DNA of 64,000 bases, taken from Larus michahellis (taxonomy: Eukaryota; Chordata; Aves; Charadriiformes; Laridae). This document shows positions 38,344 to 49,690 of this stretch, piece by piece (position 1 is the first letter of the stretch; each line of letters begins with the position of its first letter). Location: contig NC_133898.1 of NCBI RefSeq assembly GCF_964199755.1, forward strand, positions 31,375,985 to 31,439,984, given 5' to 3'. The notes below the pieces were generated by a model. The model was not told the origin of the DNA, made no database searches, and saw only the letters and a program-made list of their open reading frames with translations. The position numbers were made by a program, and so were the translations under genes.

Positions 38344-39471
38344 GAGAAACACTTTCAAATTATAGATACAAACTAGTCTCTCCTCTTACACTAGTGTCAA
38401 TTAGTAGTAACTCTGGAGGTAATGAGGTTCCCTGACTCTGAGTTACAGTAGGATTGAGATTTATCTGTTTCCCAAATTCTGTCTCTCAGTTGTTCCAAAT
38501 AGCCATTTTGAAAGCAACAGCTTTATTAGTGTAACTAGCTAGGGAGAGACTTCTTGCAGAAAGTGCAAGTAAGCACCTGGGTTACTGAGTAAATACCTGG
38601 GACTTTCAACATCAGAATGACTGATGGGGAGCCAGTGAGTATAAGTAATTCTAGACTTGTTTCACATATAGTACCTGACACAGGAGAAGAAGTAGCTATA
38701 TGTCCTCTCCTGCTCAGAAAGTCATAGAAGGCCAACAAAGTCTCAAAGGTGTGATGATACTAATTTATAAGGATATCTTGGCCAGGGCTTGGCAAAAGGC
38801 TCATTCTCAGCTTATCTTCACGGCAGTCTTTACCATCTTGTTATCTAGCTATCCTACATCAGGAATATAAATTTGCCCCTCACCATTCAAAATAAATATA
38901 CCACAAATAATTATTAGCCACCGCGTCTAGTTATCTGCGTTAAATCCCAATGGAGACAACATAATTGTAACTTGTATTGCCAGCTAGGTAAGCCCCATAT
39001 GGTGCCTCCTCCTCCTGGTTTTTCTATCAGCCAAACCTCACTGATCTGATGTGTACACTCCATGGTAGAACACAAACCTTTCCTCCCTGCTGAAGGCAAA
39101 GCCTCAATGTGAATAACCTCTGTGTCTCTCCATTCACTTGAGACTAGAGAGAGAGAATTTATGTCTGTCTGCAACATCATTAGTGAATTGGGCACTTGAA
39201 CTAAGCTTCAGGGACTTGAATAGGGAATTGTTTCTACCTTTCTTTATGTGCTCTTGTATAAGCAGAACTTCTTTTGGGATGTAGTGAGTCAGTTTGTCTC
39301 ACTCTTGGTTTAGGTAGGCAGTCACTAGGCAGATGGGCATCAAACTGGGAACTGTCTTCTTGAAAGTTTGTGCACATATTCTTTGCAGAGTTTATAAGTG
39401 TTTTGGGTGGATTTCATAATGGACTTTACACGGGAGTTTGAGGTAAGTTTCTTTCAACTTCTGCTCAAGTT

Positions 39472-39796
39472 CACGGCATGGTTGAGGTTGTAAGGGACGT
39501 GTAGAGGTCATCTCACCTAGAGCCAGTTGCCTAGGACCATGTCCAGACAGCTTTTGAATATCTCCAAAGAGGGAGACTCCACAACCTCTCTGGGCAACCT
39601 GTGCTAGTGCCTGGTCACCCTCACAGTGAAAAAGTGATTCCTGATGTTCAGAGGGACGCTCCTGTGTTTCGGTTTGTGCCCATGGCCTCTGGTCCTGTCA
39701 CTGGCCACCACTGAAAAGAGGTTGGCTCTATCTTCTTTGCATCCTCCCATCAGGTATTTATTTGTACACATTGACAAGATCCTTGATCCTCTCAGA
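39472..39796 (-). mobile_element. Older, diverged CR1 LINE 3'-end fragment
   Basis: This is a minus-strand CR1 fragment, more degenerate than the others. It starts near CATGGTTGAGGTTGTAAGGG, the decayed complement of the CR1 3' tail. It continues through CTCTGGGCAACCTGTG, CACCCTCACAGTGAAAAAG and CCTCTGGTCCTGTCACTGGC to about CATTGACAAGATCC. A minus-strand frame inside it (39604-39831) keeps recognisable CR1 ORF2 C-terminal residues such as DRTRGHG and NIRNHFFTVRV. Boundaries are approximate. Confidence 0.86.
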
Positions 39797-40912
39797 ACAG
39801 CAATTTCAAAATGAACAGGATTTGTGAGCAAAAATCAGTTTGCCTATGGGTTTGAACAAAGCTGCTTTTGCATGAGTTCTGGAAGTGGAGTACCTATATC
39901 TGTAGGATGTGTGGATGTGCTGCCTAACCTCCACTCCGTAATCTGCAACCATTTGCAGAGTTGCCTTTCCATGACAAAGGAGTGCTTCGCTGCATGGGCA
40001 ACAGAGCTGATGGGCACACGCACAGTGAATTTCAAGTACATTGTCACATGCGGGGTGAGGGGAAAGATGATAATGGAGAGCAGCCACTAAGCACTCAATT
40101 AGTTTGTCTGACTAGTAAAGAGTGATGTGCCAGATGACCTGTTGTGGTGGGCAGATGGCAAGAGCCTGGGTTGTAGGACGATAAGGAATGTCTTATTGAA
40201 TGAGACAAGTGGCATCGTTTCTTGAACAATGAGAAGTATTCAACATGTGACATGATTCTCCAGAAACTTGTGGAGGTAGATGGTGTTATTGCAGTTTATC
40301 TAAATTATTTGGATGACAAAAAGTATTTACAAATAAATGTGACTTTGCATAATCTTAAAGCAATATATAGAGATGGTAGAAATATTGCAGTTCAGTAGAA
40401 AAGAAAAACTGAATTGTAAATGACAGGACAGTCCCAGTTCTGTATTTTGCAGTGTCTAATGAAACGACAGATGCAGTACAATCTATTATAGATGGCAAAT
40501 GTCAAAGATAGAATATGGTACTACATAATTCTCTCACGCACTTCTAGGTTCTCATAAGAATTAATTCACTTTTCTTTCCCAGACTATTACTTCATAGCAA
40601 CATTTGTGATTTCTCATATAATAATATTGCTTCAAAAAAAGTTCCTTTGGATAAGTGTAGGCTGTGAAGTAACACATTGCCAAGTTAGAAAATACATCTT
40701 TTCAAAATGAAGTCCTGTAACAGGAGAAAATAAACAAACAATACTAAGGAGCAACTGCCAGAGTGGTTCACCAAATTCTGTCACCACTGGAGAGCGAGAC
40801 AAATCTTTTTCTTTTGTAGTTTTTCCTGGCTAGCAAGAAGAGCTGGACACAAAAGCTTCCCTGGGTCTCTTTGGTCAGCTCTTACATTGCCGTGTACTGG
40901 TACTAGGTCTGC
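39797..40912. other. Non-coding spacer between two CR1 copies
   Basis: This roughly 1.1-kb stretch holds no recognised gene or repeat. It contains overlapping short frames on both strands at 39806-40090, which look accidental, and AT-rich DNA from about 40280 to 40740. Confidence 0.7.
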
Positions 40913-41405
40913 TCATAGAATGTGTTGGGTTGGAAGGGACCTTTAAAGGCCATCTGGTCCAACCCCCCTGCAGTAAGCAGGGACATCTTCCACTAGATCA
41001 GGTTGCTCAGAGCCTCATCAAGCCTGGCCTTGAATGTCTCCAGGGATGGGGCCTCCACCACCTCTCTGGGCAACCTGTGCCAGTGTCTCACCACCCACAT
41101 TGTGAAGAACTTCTTCCTAATGTCTAATCTAAACCTGCCCTGCCCTAGTTTAAAACCATTGCCCCTCGTCCTGTCGCTGCATGCCCTTGCAAACAGCCCC
41201 TCCCCAGCTTTCTTGTAGGCCCCCTTCAGGTACTGGAAGGCTGCCGTAAGGTCTCCCTGGAGCCTTCTCTTCTCCAGGCTGAACAACCCCAACTCTCTCA
41301 GCCTGTCTTCATAGGAGAGGTGCTACAGCCCTTTGATCATCTTTGTGGCCCTCCTCTGGACCCACTCCATGTCCTTGTGCTGAGGGCTCCAGAGCTGGAC
41401 ACGTA
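40913..41405 (-). mobile_element. CR1 LINE 3'-end fragment, longest in the window
   Basis: This is a minus-strand CR1 of about 493 bases. The left end CATAGAATGTGTTGGGTTGG is the complement of the 3' tail. The body continues past the point where the 7.6-kb copy stops, through TTTGATCATCTTTGTGGCCC and GACCCACTCCATGTCCTTG to GGGCTCCAGAGCTGGACAC. It is 5'-truncated relative to a full element and lacks the reverse transcriptase core and endonuclease. It carries an ORF2 C-terminal frame of 99 codons, annotated separately. Confidence 0.95.
40993..41292 (-). pseudogene. CR1 ORF2 C-terminal remnant
   Basis: This frame of about 99 codons lies inside the CR1 copy and reads toward its 3' tail. It begins [14 protein letters not shown], then has SDRTRGNG and [11 protein letters not shown], and ends in [15 protein letters not shown]. 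These are hallmark segments of the C-terminus of the CR1 ORF2 polyprotein, whose N-terminal endonuclease and central reverse transcriptase domains are missing here. The first Met is just the first in-frame ATG, not a true start. It is a dead fragment, not a functional gene, though it is less decayed than the copy at 39.5 kb. Confidence 0.85.
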
Positions 41406-44400
41406 ACTGGTGGCCTGTACACTCATGCTAACTCCTAACTTTGTGCCTGGCTGTTCTTGCAAAAAACTCAGTGTCTGCCCAAATAGATGGGCAGTGCACC
41501 TGCATGTATCTTAACGTGCAGGTCCTTACCTTCTTTTTACTCTGTTTAATGTTCCTGCTAGAAATTTAAATCTTCTCTTTTGGATTTACAGTGCGGGAAG
41601 CTTGAGCATGGGAAAGAAAAACATAAGCATGTAAACAGGCAATGCATTGTAATCTAGGTGCTGAAGCATGGCTGTCATCCCTCCAGTTCACCTGCTAAAA
41701 CAAGCTCTGGTGGTGCTCAGATGTCACATATGGCTGTTGCGGCTTTGCCAGCGGCGTTGGTCTGCCCTCATAACGTTCGTGTTCTGTTGTTGTTTTGGCA
41801 GGCTACTAACATTTTCCTGAGGAAGGAACACATCATACAAGGGAAGGAAAAACAATGAATTCAAGAGCATCGAGCTACTTAAAAGTAAGGTTCGCTGCCC
41901 CCTCCCCCACAATACGTTGCTGTGAGTAAAGCGTCAGCACCAGTGTTATGTACAGCAGTTGCAGGGGAGGGCTGTCACTTCTCATTATGTAGAAACTGAG
42001 CAAATGAATTGCATTACTTCTTCAAACAGTCTTCTGAAATCCGGCTGTCGAACAGAACAAGAGGCACCAGTGCAGCTACAGACTTTCACATGGTTTGAAT
42101 TGAAGCAGTCGTCTTTCCTCCGCTCTCCCTGCAGCATCAAGGAGTGACAGTGTTGGTGGACTAGCAGGGAAGTACTGAACTGAAATGCACAGTAATTGTG
42201 CTCTATGATTTTTTAAAACGAAAATGTGGCTATTTTCAGTCAGTCCAGGACTGAAGTGAAATATTCAGTTAGGAATAAGCCTCACAAATACAAAAATATA
42301 AAGGAGACCATAGCATGCACTGGAGATGATAGCCTTTTGTTGGGATTCTGCAATATTGTGGTTCTGTGAAAAGTGTGAAATTTGTGACGGTCGCAGTAAA
42401 GTCATGGAATCAGTTTAATGGAAATTCCTGTCACTGTGGAACATTTGTAAAAAAACTCACCAGACTAGGAGTACCCATGTGTTGGAAAATTTAATTCTTA
42501 TGATGCTCTACTTCCATTTATGTTTCCTTAATGAATTACCACTCTGCAAATAATAAAGCAGCAGTAGGGTAAAATTCCCTTCAGCCGTAAGAGGGCAATG
42601 GGTACAGAAATCCATCATTCTGGTTACGGTGCTAACTTACAAACGATGAAAGTATAATGATTTCTTTACATACACTGTTTGCATGACCCAACTTTTGTTA
42701 AATGTGTGCTAAACTGTACTGATAGCACAGTTCCTGAAATATAGTATGTGTGACCCAAAGGCAAGGCTATCTATCAGTAGTTTTTCAGATCTGTGGATAT
42801 TTTGCTTCTGTGGGACTTTGGTGGTCAATGGCAGTTATCTCTATTCCTTTCTTTTGGTCTTTTGCTTAGGGGTTGTGCAGAGCCTCAAACATTTTAAAAT
42901 AAAGTTTAGCAGAGAGAATCTCTTTTGTAACAGTCACACCGTCTTGCAGCTATAATTTGTGATTAAAAAAATGTGAGAAAATCACTCTGCATATAAAATT
43001 CCTTGATATCACATCGTTGTCAGTGGTGGCTTCGTGTTACTGTTATCAGCTTCTTTTCCAGTTTACAGATTAGCAGAGATTGTCTTTTCCAGTGACAGTG
43101 GCAAGAGGCTGGGTATGAAACATGACCATGTATGCGTTTAGAAAAACTCAGGTATTTTTGTGTACAGAATATTTATGTTTTAAGTGAAAATGAGAAGAAA
43201 GCTGAGATGAGAATAATAGAAATCATTCTTCAATTCAAAAAGCACAAAGACCACTTTATTAAACCTGTGTAAAAAACCCCTCCCTTTTACTTAAAGAGAA
43301 AAAAACTGAGTACAGCTTCTCTTTTATTGCTCTGATGATGCATAACGCTACAATTTCTTTCCCTAATGATACACTTTTGTACCTACCTGCTCTATTGCTC
43401 TGATGATGCATGATGCTGCAATTTCTTTCCCTGCACCTTTGTACTTACCTACTCACGTGCCTGGCAGATTGGGATGTAGAATACAGTTTTATGTTTGTGA
43501 CTAAAAGCCAAGTTTTAGTTCTTCATGTACTACCTTCTCTGAGGTGTCATGCTCATTCAATAATGCTGTGAACAAATTGCTTCAAGCACATATTCCTCCT
43601 TCTAGTATTATTTACTTTTATTTTGACAAAAAAACTAGAACCAAAGTAGTCTAAAATTCAAGCATGGATTCATTTTCAGCAGGTCAGCCTGTAATAAAAA
43701 AAATGTTTAAACTTGTTAGTGAGAGGCATATCAATGAGAGTAAAGGAAGTCCAGAAGGCTAGGAAATTAATTTTATTAATCCAATATGGTGTATATATGC
43801 TCTTTCACATGAATTTTAGTTTACTCTGTTTCTAAACCCACTAAATACTGATGAGGGGAATAGCAGTGACTTCTGGATCTACTCCTTTTGTCTCTTTTCT
43901 AATATACTGCTGTGGGGTAAAAAAACAGCAGATATGCAATGCCATTGTAGGCACCAGAGACAACAACTTGAAACGCATAATAAAAATTCCCCGTTTATTA
44001 GATTTGTCCTTCTGTGATTAAAAACATATCTTAACAGCAGACATCTGTTGGACAACTTACGTGGTTCCTTATTGTCTTGGTATGTGAGAAAATACTGCAG
44101 GCTGTATTGCTCAGCCTTGTTAGACCCTAGTACGTTGCGGATGCACAGGAAATTAAGCATATGCTCAGTGGTGGAGTTGTAATAACATGCAAGTTTGGTG
44201 TAATCTGTTGAAATGAAAGAGTGCCATTCCTTGTGCTGTGCCCTATGGAAAGTAAAAGGATGAAATGATAGGCGCCCTCTTCCATTGCCTGATTTCATGT
44301 GCTATATCTGATTGGCTGTGAATCAAGTTTGACGGAAAAAAAAATAAGTGTGTGATAAGCAGCATGTTAACATGAAAATAATTTTGCAGCTGCTCCTTTG

Positions 44401-47400
44401 AAGCCTTGTACTATGGCCATTTCGTGAAGAGATCCCTATACAGATCAGTGTTACAGAGCAGAGCACTGCTTTCACTAATTTTCACGAGAGAAGTCAGATT
44501 ATTATTTTTTCCCCCTCAGTAAACATACTTCTTTGAGGCTTCCTTAAATGGGATATCTCATTCCTTAGTATAAAGACTTTTCTCCCTGTGAGCACAACTA
44601 ACCCATCTTTTGAAAGGTGACTGCTTTGAAGTCAAAATAGCAAAATAGTACTGTGGGCTGCCAGCATGCAGCAGACTTTGTGTGTAATTTCAAAGCAAAA
44701 AAGACCTTCATTGTTATAACAAGGCGTTTGAGAAATATCCAGAGCCAGCTCTGTGTTTTGCAAGTAAATATGCAATGATGCCCATGAAAAAAGTCACCAA
44801 GGGCATAATATTTATTTACATACCCATGGTTCACCTGAAATTTGTGTGCTACGAGGGTATCAAAACAGGTAAAAAGTGTTATGAGCTAGATTTCTAAATG
44901 TTGAAGACTCGTATGAATAAAAGTATATTTAAATTTATGTTAGAGAAGGTTTAAATCTTCATGTTACAGGACACAAAACAGCCTCTATGGAAGTTTAGTA
45001 AGGAGCTCATCTTGAGTCTAAATTGAAGTACAGAATTGCTGAAGTACTGGGCTATTTTCCCCCAAATCCAAGTCAAAGATGGACTACATAAGAGCAGTGG
45101 CCTACTATTTTGATATGCTATGGTGATTACCACAGATTTGTATCTCCATATACTTCCAACAGGACATAAATATATCTGTCCTTGCTGACAACCTGGGAGC
45201 TGCAGTAACTACTGAATCCTTTTTACAGTGAATACCGTATTTTCAAAGTACTAAGATTCAGAAATGAGGCTGTGTGCCTCTTCGGGATGTAGACAACAAT
45301 TGAGGTTAAGCCTCTAGAGCCCAGGTCTTGCATCAAGGTATCGTGTTGAATAACATAGGAAATACAGAGGTGAAGGTATGTACTGGACAGTGATCAGTCT
45401 AACTTTTTAGGACTGATGATCATTGCTGCCAAAAGGCTCATCAGAGTTAACAAAGTACCAAATAAGTGGTGGCTTCTCCATTTCTTGACCTTCTCAAGTT
45501 AACACTGGAGACATATGGAATACCTGTTGCTAAATCTGAATGCGATGGATTCAATACCAGAGCAACTGGGTTAATTCTATGCCCTGTGGTATATATGTCT
45601 TAGAGAGCGTGAAAGTCAAACTGAATGATTTTATGCTGCTTTCTTGCTGTTTATTGGTAGGTATGAGAAAGGCCCAAGAGAATGCCCTCCCCAGTGGTTG
45701 TGTCTGGCTCCAAAGAGTTAATTTCATTTCAGCTGGATTCACTCTGTTAGCTGTATCTAGACAGAGTGATAGAGAAATTCCTTGGAGCTAAGCTGTGAGT
45801 GTAATGTGAAGAAAAGTCAACACATGCTATGAGAAATCAGGGATGTCTTTTTCCAGTGTTTAACTTGGTACGTTGTATGAATGAAGAGTTTTCTTTCTGA
45901 GACAGTGCAAGCGGTATGGTAACATACACGACAGCGAGCTTTAGGAGTCGGCAAGGAGTAAGTGAAAAAGATTGAAAAATTCTCCTCTGGGAAGTGATGA
46001 AGAAGAGGCTAATACTAGCAAGTATGGAGAACTTTTCTTATCTGATTTGTAGGACACAGGCTAGAAGCTCCTTTGGGCTATGTTTTACTGAACTGCATGA
46101 ACTGAAAGGTGCTTATTTTTTATAAGATTTGGAACTTTTCCTTTTCCAAAGTCTTCCAGACAAGTGTTTGATAGCTAACCTGCAACTTTATTAAGTGGTA
46201 CAAATATTATTCCATCCACAAGATTTCCTTTCCCCATGTTTTTGTTTAATTTTCCCTGTGTCTGATTAAGCAGGTGAATTTGTGTACAAGTAGTATATTT
46301 TTCTTAAAAAGAAGGCCTTTGATAGTGCTCCGTTCTGACAAACTTAGTAACTGTATATGCTACCTGATGTCAAAACAATTTACCTATTTTTTTATAGCTA
46401 CAGTTAGAGCTGATTTTTATGGTTACTTTAGTCCAAATAAATATTCCTGGCTAAGTGGATCAAGATAAAACCACAATCTGTAGTTGCTTCTTTCAACAAA
46501 TACCAGATTGGGACAGTCATTTGCCCATTCATGGGGTTTCTGGCTCCTTTCTTAGATATTATCCAGCAGTTACCAAAAAAGTCTAGAAGAAGCTTACGCG
46601 TGCTTTTTGGACCTTGGTCAAATCTGACCATATTCTGATAAGGAAGATTTAAAGCAGCAGGTGTGTACATAAATTGTACATATTTCAAGTAGAGTTGTGG
46701 GGACTGATGTAACAGTTAGTCCACACAGGGGCCCTGCTTTCTGATGTAGGCACGGTAAAGATGAAAATCCCGTTTCTTCTTCTGATCTAAGGAATGTAGA
46801 AGGTATCACGTAGGAGACCTTTGGTAAAACCAGGAACTGCTCCCAGTCCTGCAGACTCTGGCTACCATGGAAATGGTTATTTTGTCTTTAATGGTTGACT
46901 AAGTGATTCCAGGGTGTTGCCCAGCGTAAGGAAGAAATGTAGACTCTGATTCTGAACGTAGTTGTCTCAGTATCTCAATTTTCATTACAGAACTAGAAAA
47001 CTCTACCTCTTTTTTTCTGAAAGGGGAAAACCCCCCACTTTTTGGTGTGCCTCCTGACTTTTAATAATACCACAGACGACTTTGCCTTGCGGTGAACCAG
47101 TTCCACAAGGAGATTGCCACATCAGATTATGTGAGTTTGCTTCATTTCCAGGCAGTGCTATTTAATATACGTCTGCTGTGTAATAGATGCAAAAAACCGA
47201 AATGATTTTCAGTTGCGTTAGTCTTTATTGGATCTGACCTCTGGTCTAGGAGGTGAAGGGAGAGTGGAAAATGAAAGCTGATTTGGTATTAGCCCACTAT
47301 TCATATTAGAAAAAGTAAATGCTTTTGCGGTTTTCCTTACAGAGGTGTCTTTATTCATTTGACATGCCTTTAATAACTAATTCTAGTTGTCTGGTTGCCA

Positions 47401-48799
47401 AGATAGATTTCCTACAGGCAGACTTAAAAGTGATTTTGTCCTCTTTGAATGCATGGCTTCAAATGATCCCAGCACAGCAAACATTAAACTTCCCCCTAGA
47501 CCTTGAGATTTTCTGAAACGCTGTAATAAAATAAAAGGATAAGACTATTAGAAAAAAAAATAAATTAATTAAGTATGCTCCTTATGATATGAGCAGGAAA
47601 ACAAAACTCGTTTTTCTTTGCTAGCTAGTATCTTCTTTCTAGTGTTGGACATAAGCTGTGGATTTCTCACTATGCCCCTTTTATGGACTTCAGTATCACC
47701 ATTCGTAGATGCCTGGGGATGAGAATGTGTTGTAGGTTTCATCTGAAAGCAAGGAGCCAACAGACCCCACAACCTTTCCTTTCACAGATGGCTTTGTTGC
47801 TGTTTCTTTCTTACATTCTTACAGAGCTTTAAATATGTATCTGGTATGTCTATGAGCATATGTAAAACTGGCTTGTGAGCTGTGAGGTAGGATGTCTTCC
47901 TTGTCATCTAACTACTATGCACATAAAGCAATTGGGAGCAATTTTCAGACTTGGCTTCATACAAAAACAAAAGAGTTTGGCTCTGCTTGTTGCTTAGAGA
48001 AAGACCATGAGAAAGAATATCGTCATTTCCAGGCGCGAACTCACACTGTCAAGAAGTATATCTGCTATGGGGCTGTCCCCATGCATTTTGGTTAAAATTT
48101 GGAAGTTGGCTTTCTACTGTACTGTTAGCCAAAATCCACCTGCTCTTTGGGTTACTGAGTTCTAATAAGATACTAATTACTCTACAGGTAATTACTACAA
48201 AGCTTTATACCTCAGCTAAGTTTTAAATGAGCTTGTTTTGGTAATAGAAGCAGCCTTGCAGCTAACGACTCAGGCAGACTTCATTTTCCAGCTGAGGATC
48301 TTGGTGCTGCCATATACAGGTTGTGCTTAATGACCAGGTCACCTCATTCAGTGCAAGGAGTTTCATCTCTGTCCTGCATGGCACTGAGCAGACAGACCAG
48401 TCCCAATCTCTCCCTGAAGTTGAGTCATTTAATTGTCGCCTTATGAGAAGCGATTTCATAGGATGCCATACGCTCTTCCTCCCAGGCCGTGCCCACCAGG
48501 TATTCGTCCATTGCTCTTTTGAGAAGCTCTTTAAGCACTGTTGACAAGAACAATATGTTTTGAAATAAGAGATCACAGTAATAGCTCGTGCAATGCCCAT
48601 GCTTTTCCTTTCACTGCAGAAAATACCTTGTGGATAAGCCTTGGGTTCATCCCGTTTACGTTTTTAATGGTTACATCACAGTGACAGCTCAATAGCATTG
48701 GTTTGAAGACATAAGTTCATAGAAATAACTAAAGAGGACCTATTTCTGGCAGCCGAATGCACTGCTTACATCAGAAATTCTTGTTATTTTTCCTTCCAT
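41406..48799. other. Non-coding, mostly single-copy DNA
   Basis: No coding exon or classified repeat was recognised other than the short tandem duplication at 43325-43450. A 139-codon minus-strand frame at 43879-44298 was inspected. It has no recognisable domain, and its length is at the edge of chance expectation. Confidence 0.7.
43325..43450 (+). repeat. Diverged tandem duplication, period about 68 bp
   Basis: Two adjacent units share ATTGCTCTGATGATGCAT, CAATTTCTTTCCCT and a TTTGTAC(C/T)TACCT end: 43325-43389 and 43393-43450. The second lacks about six bases in the middle (AATGAT in unit 1) and has several substitutions. It is an old tandem duplication of unique sequence rather than a known repeat family. 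Confidence 0.88.
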
Positions 48800-49145
48800 A
48801 CATTACCTTACATCTCATACAATGAAATTTAATGTCCTTTTTGTTAATTGGGTGACCTTAAGGCCTTTCGAGATAGCATTCTGACACTTCTGTACTGCCA
48901 GTGCCACGATCATCAGCAAATTTTGTCAGCATAGTTTCATGTTTTTATGCCAAGGACACTGCTGAAAACATCAAACGTGCTCAGTCCAAACTGTGAACAA
49001 CTTCATGAGTAGCCTCCCATGGAGCCGATATTACTTCTCAGTTACTAGCTCCTCTTAGCTGGTTCCCTGTTAATCCTAGTTTTTTTTCTTCAGTTTTTCT
49101 AATAATTTACTCTCTGACCCTGGATTGAATGTTTGTAGAAGCACA
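48800..49145 (-). mobile_element. Highly degenerate CR1/L3-class LINE remnant
   Basis: Read on the plus strand, this is the decayed complement of an ancient CR1/L3-type ORF2 region. The order of landmarks matches the family. TTACATCTCATACAATGAAA corresponds to the usual CTTGCACTTGGCCTTGTTGAA. It is followed by TTAAGGCCTTTCGAGATAGC for the AAGGTCCCTCTGGATGGC block. Next come CATCAGCAAATTTTGTCAGC for TCGGCAAACTTGCTGA and GCTGAAAACATCAAACGTGC for AAGATGTTAAACAGCGCCGG. The right side (to about 49145) is weaker. It would be a different, older segment of the LINE than the 3' tails seen elsewhere here. Ends are approximate. Confidence 0.6.
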
Positions 49146-49479
49146 GACAGATGGGATCTTCCTTTGTCTGGGAGACTGATTTACTTTCTAAATGAAGTTA
49201 CAAGATTTGTCTGGGTGATCTGTCTCTGGTAAAACAATGTTTCTTATTACCACATTTTCTAGATATTTCCACGAAATTATTTTTTTTTTCTTAAAAATTT
49301 GCAGCTTGCTTGGTGCCCATGAAGCAGTAAATGTCTGGACCCTGCACTCAGTGGTGCAGGGACTCTGTGACAAACTAAATTTCATTTTTAGAGCAAAGCA
49401 AAGTCACGCTACACCTCCTTCCCTGCAAAAGCAAGTTTTTTAATGCCAGGGATATGATAAATGACTGCACTTGAAAGAG

Positions 49480-49690
49480 CCTGCAGCTTATAACATTACC
49501 CTGCCAAAATAAAACTACAAAATCTAGCTTTTACAGTACAAACCTGCTTAAGGAATTGCAATTTTAAAAGCAGAGCAGTTGTTTTGAAATGCAATTAAAT
49601 ATTTTGGAAAGCTTCTAATAAATATTGTATTATTTTTACAGGACACTGGTTCTCACACCATGCAAGTCATAGCCATTTAATTGTACTTTA
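49480..49690. promoter_or_regulatory. Candidate conserved non-coding element
   Basis: This AT-rich, CpG-poor stretch includes GGAATTGCAATTTTAAAAGC (near 49552), GAAATGCAATTAAATATTTT (near 49586) and CTAATAAATATTG (near 49615). C/EBP-like ATTGCAAT and POU/homeodomain-like ATGCAATTA cores are present. It ends near a TATTTTTACAG acceptor-like sequence at about 49631-49641. Function is inferred from texture only. Confidence 0.2.

Larger units (their letters stand above)
29963..39471. other. Non-coding, mostly single-copy DNA
   Basis: No coding exon is supported. Locally GC-rich patches lie at about 30400-30800 (two CACGTG E-boxes and an AP-1-like TGACTCAGC) and about 33440-33790. A poly-A tract lies at 34155-34171. 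Conserved-element-like AT-rich stretches lie at about 34560-34800 and 36720-36930. A possible decayed coding remnant lies at 38095-38343. Confidence 0.7.

Noticed and set aside
45255..45350. MIR-like SINE suggested by TCTAGAGCCCAGGTCTTGCA
   Set aside because: Only a short match to the complement of the MIR head region, without the rest of the core. It is too weak to annotate.
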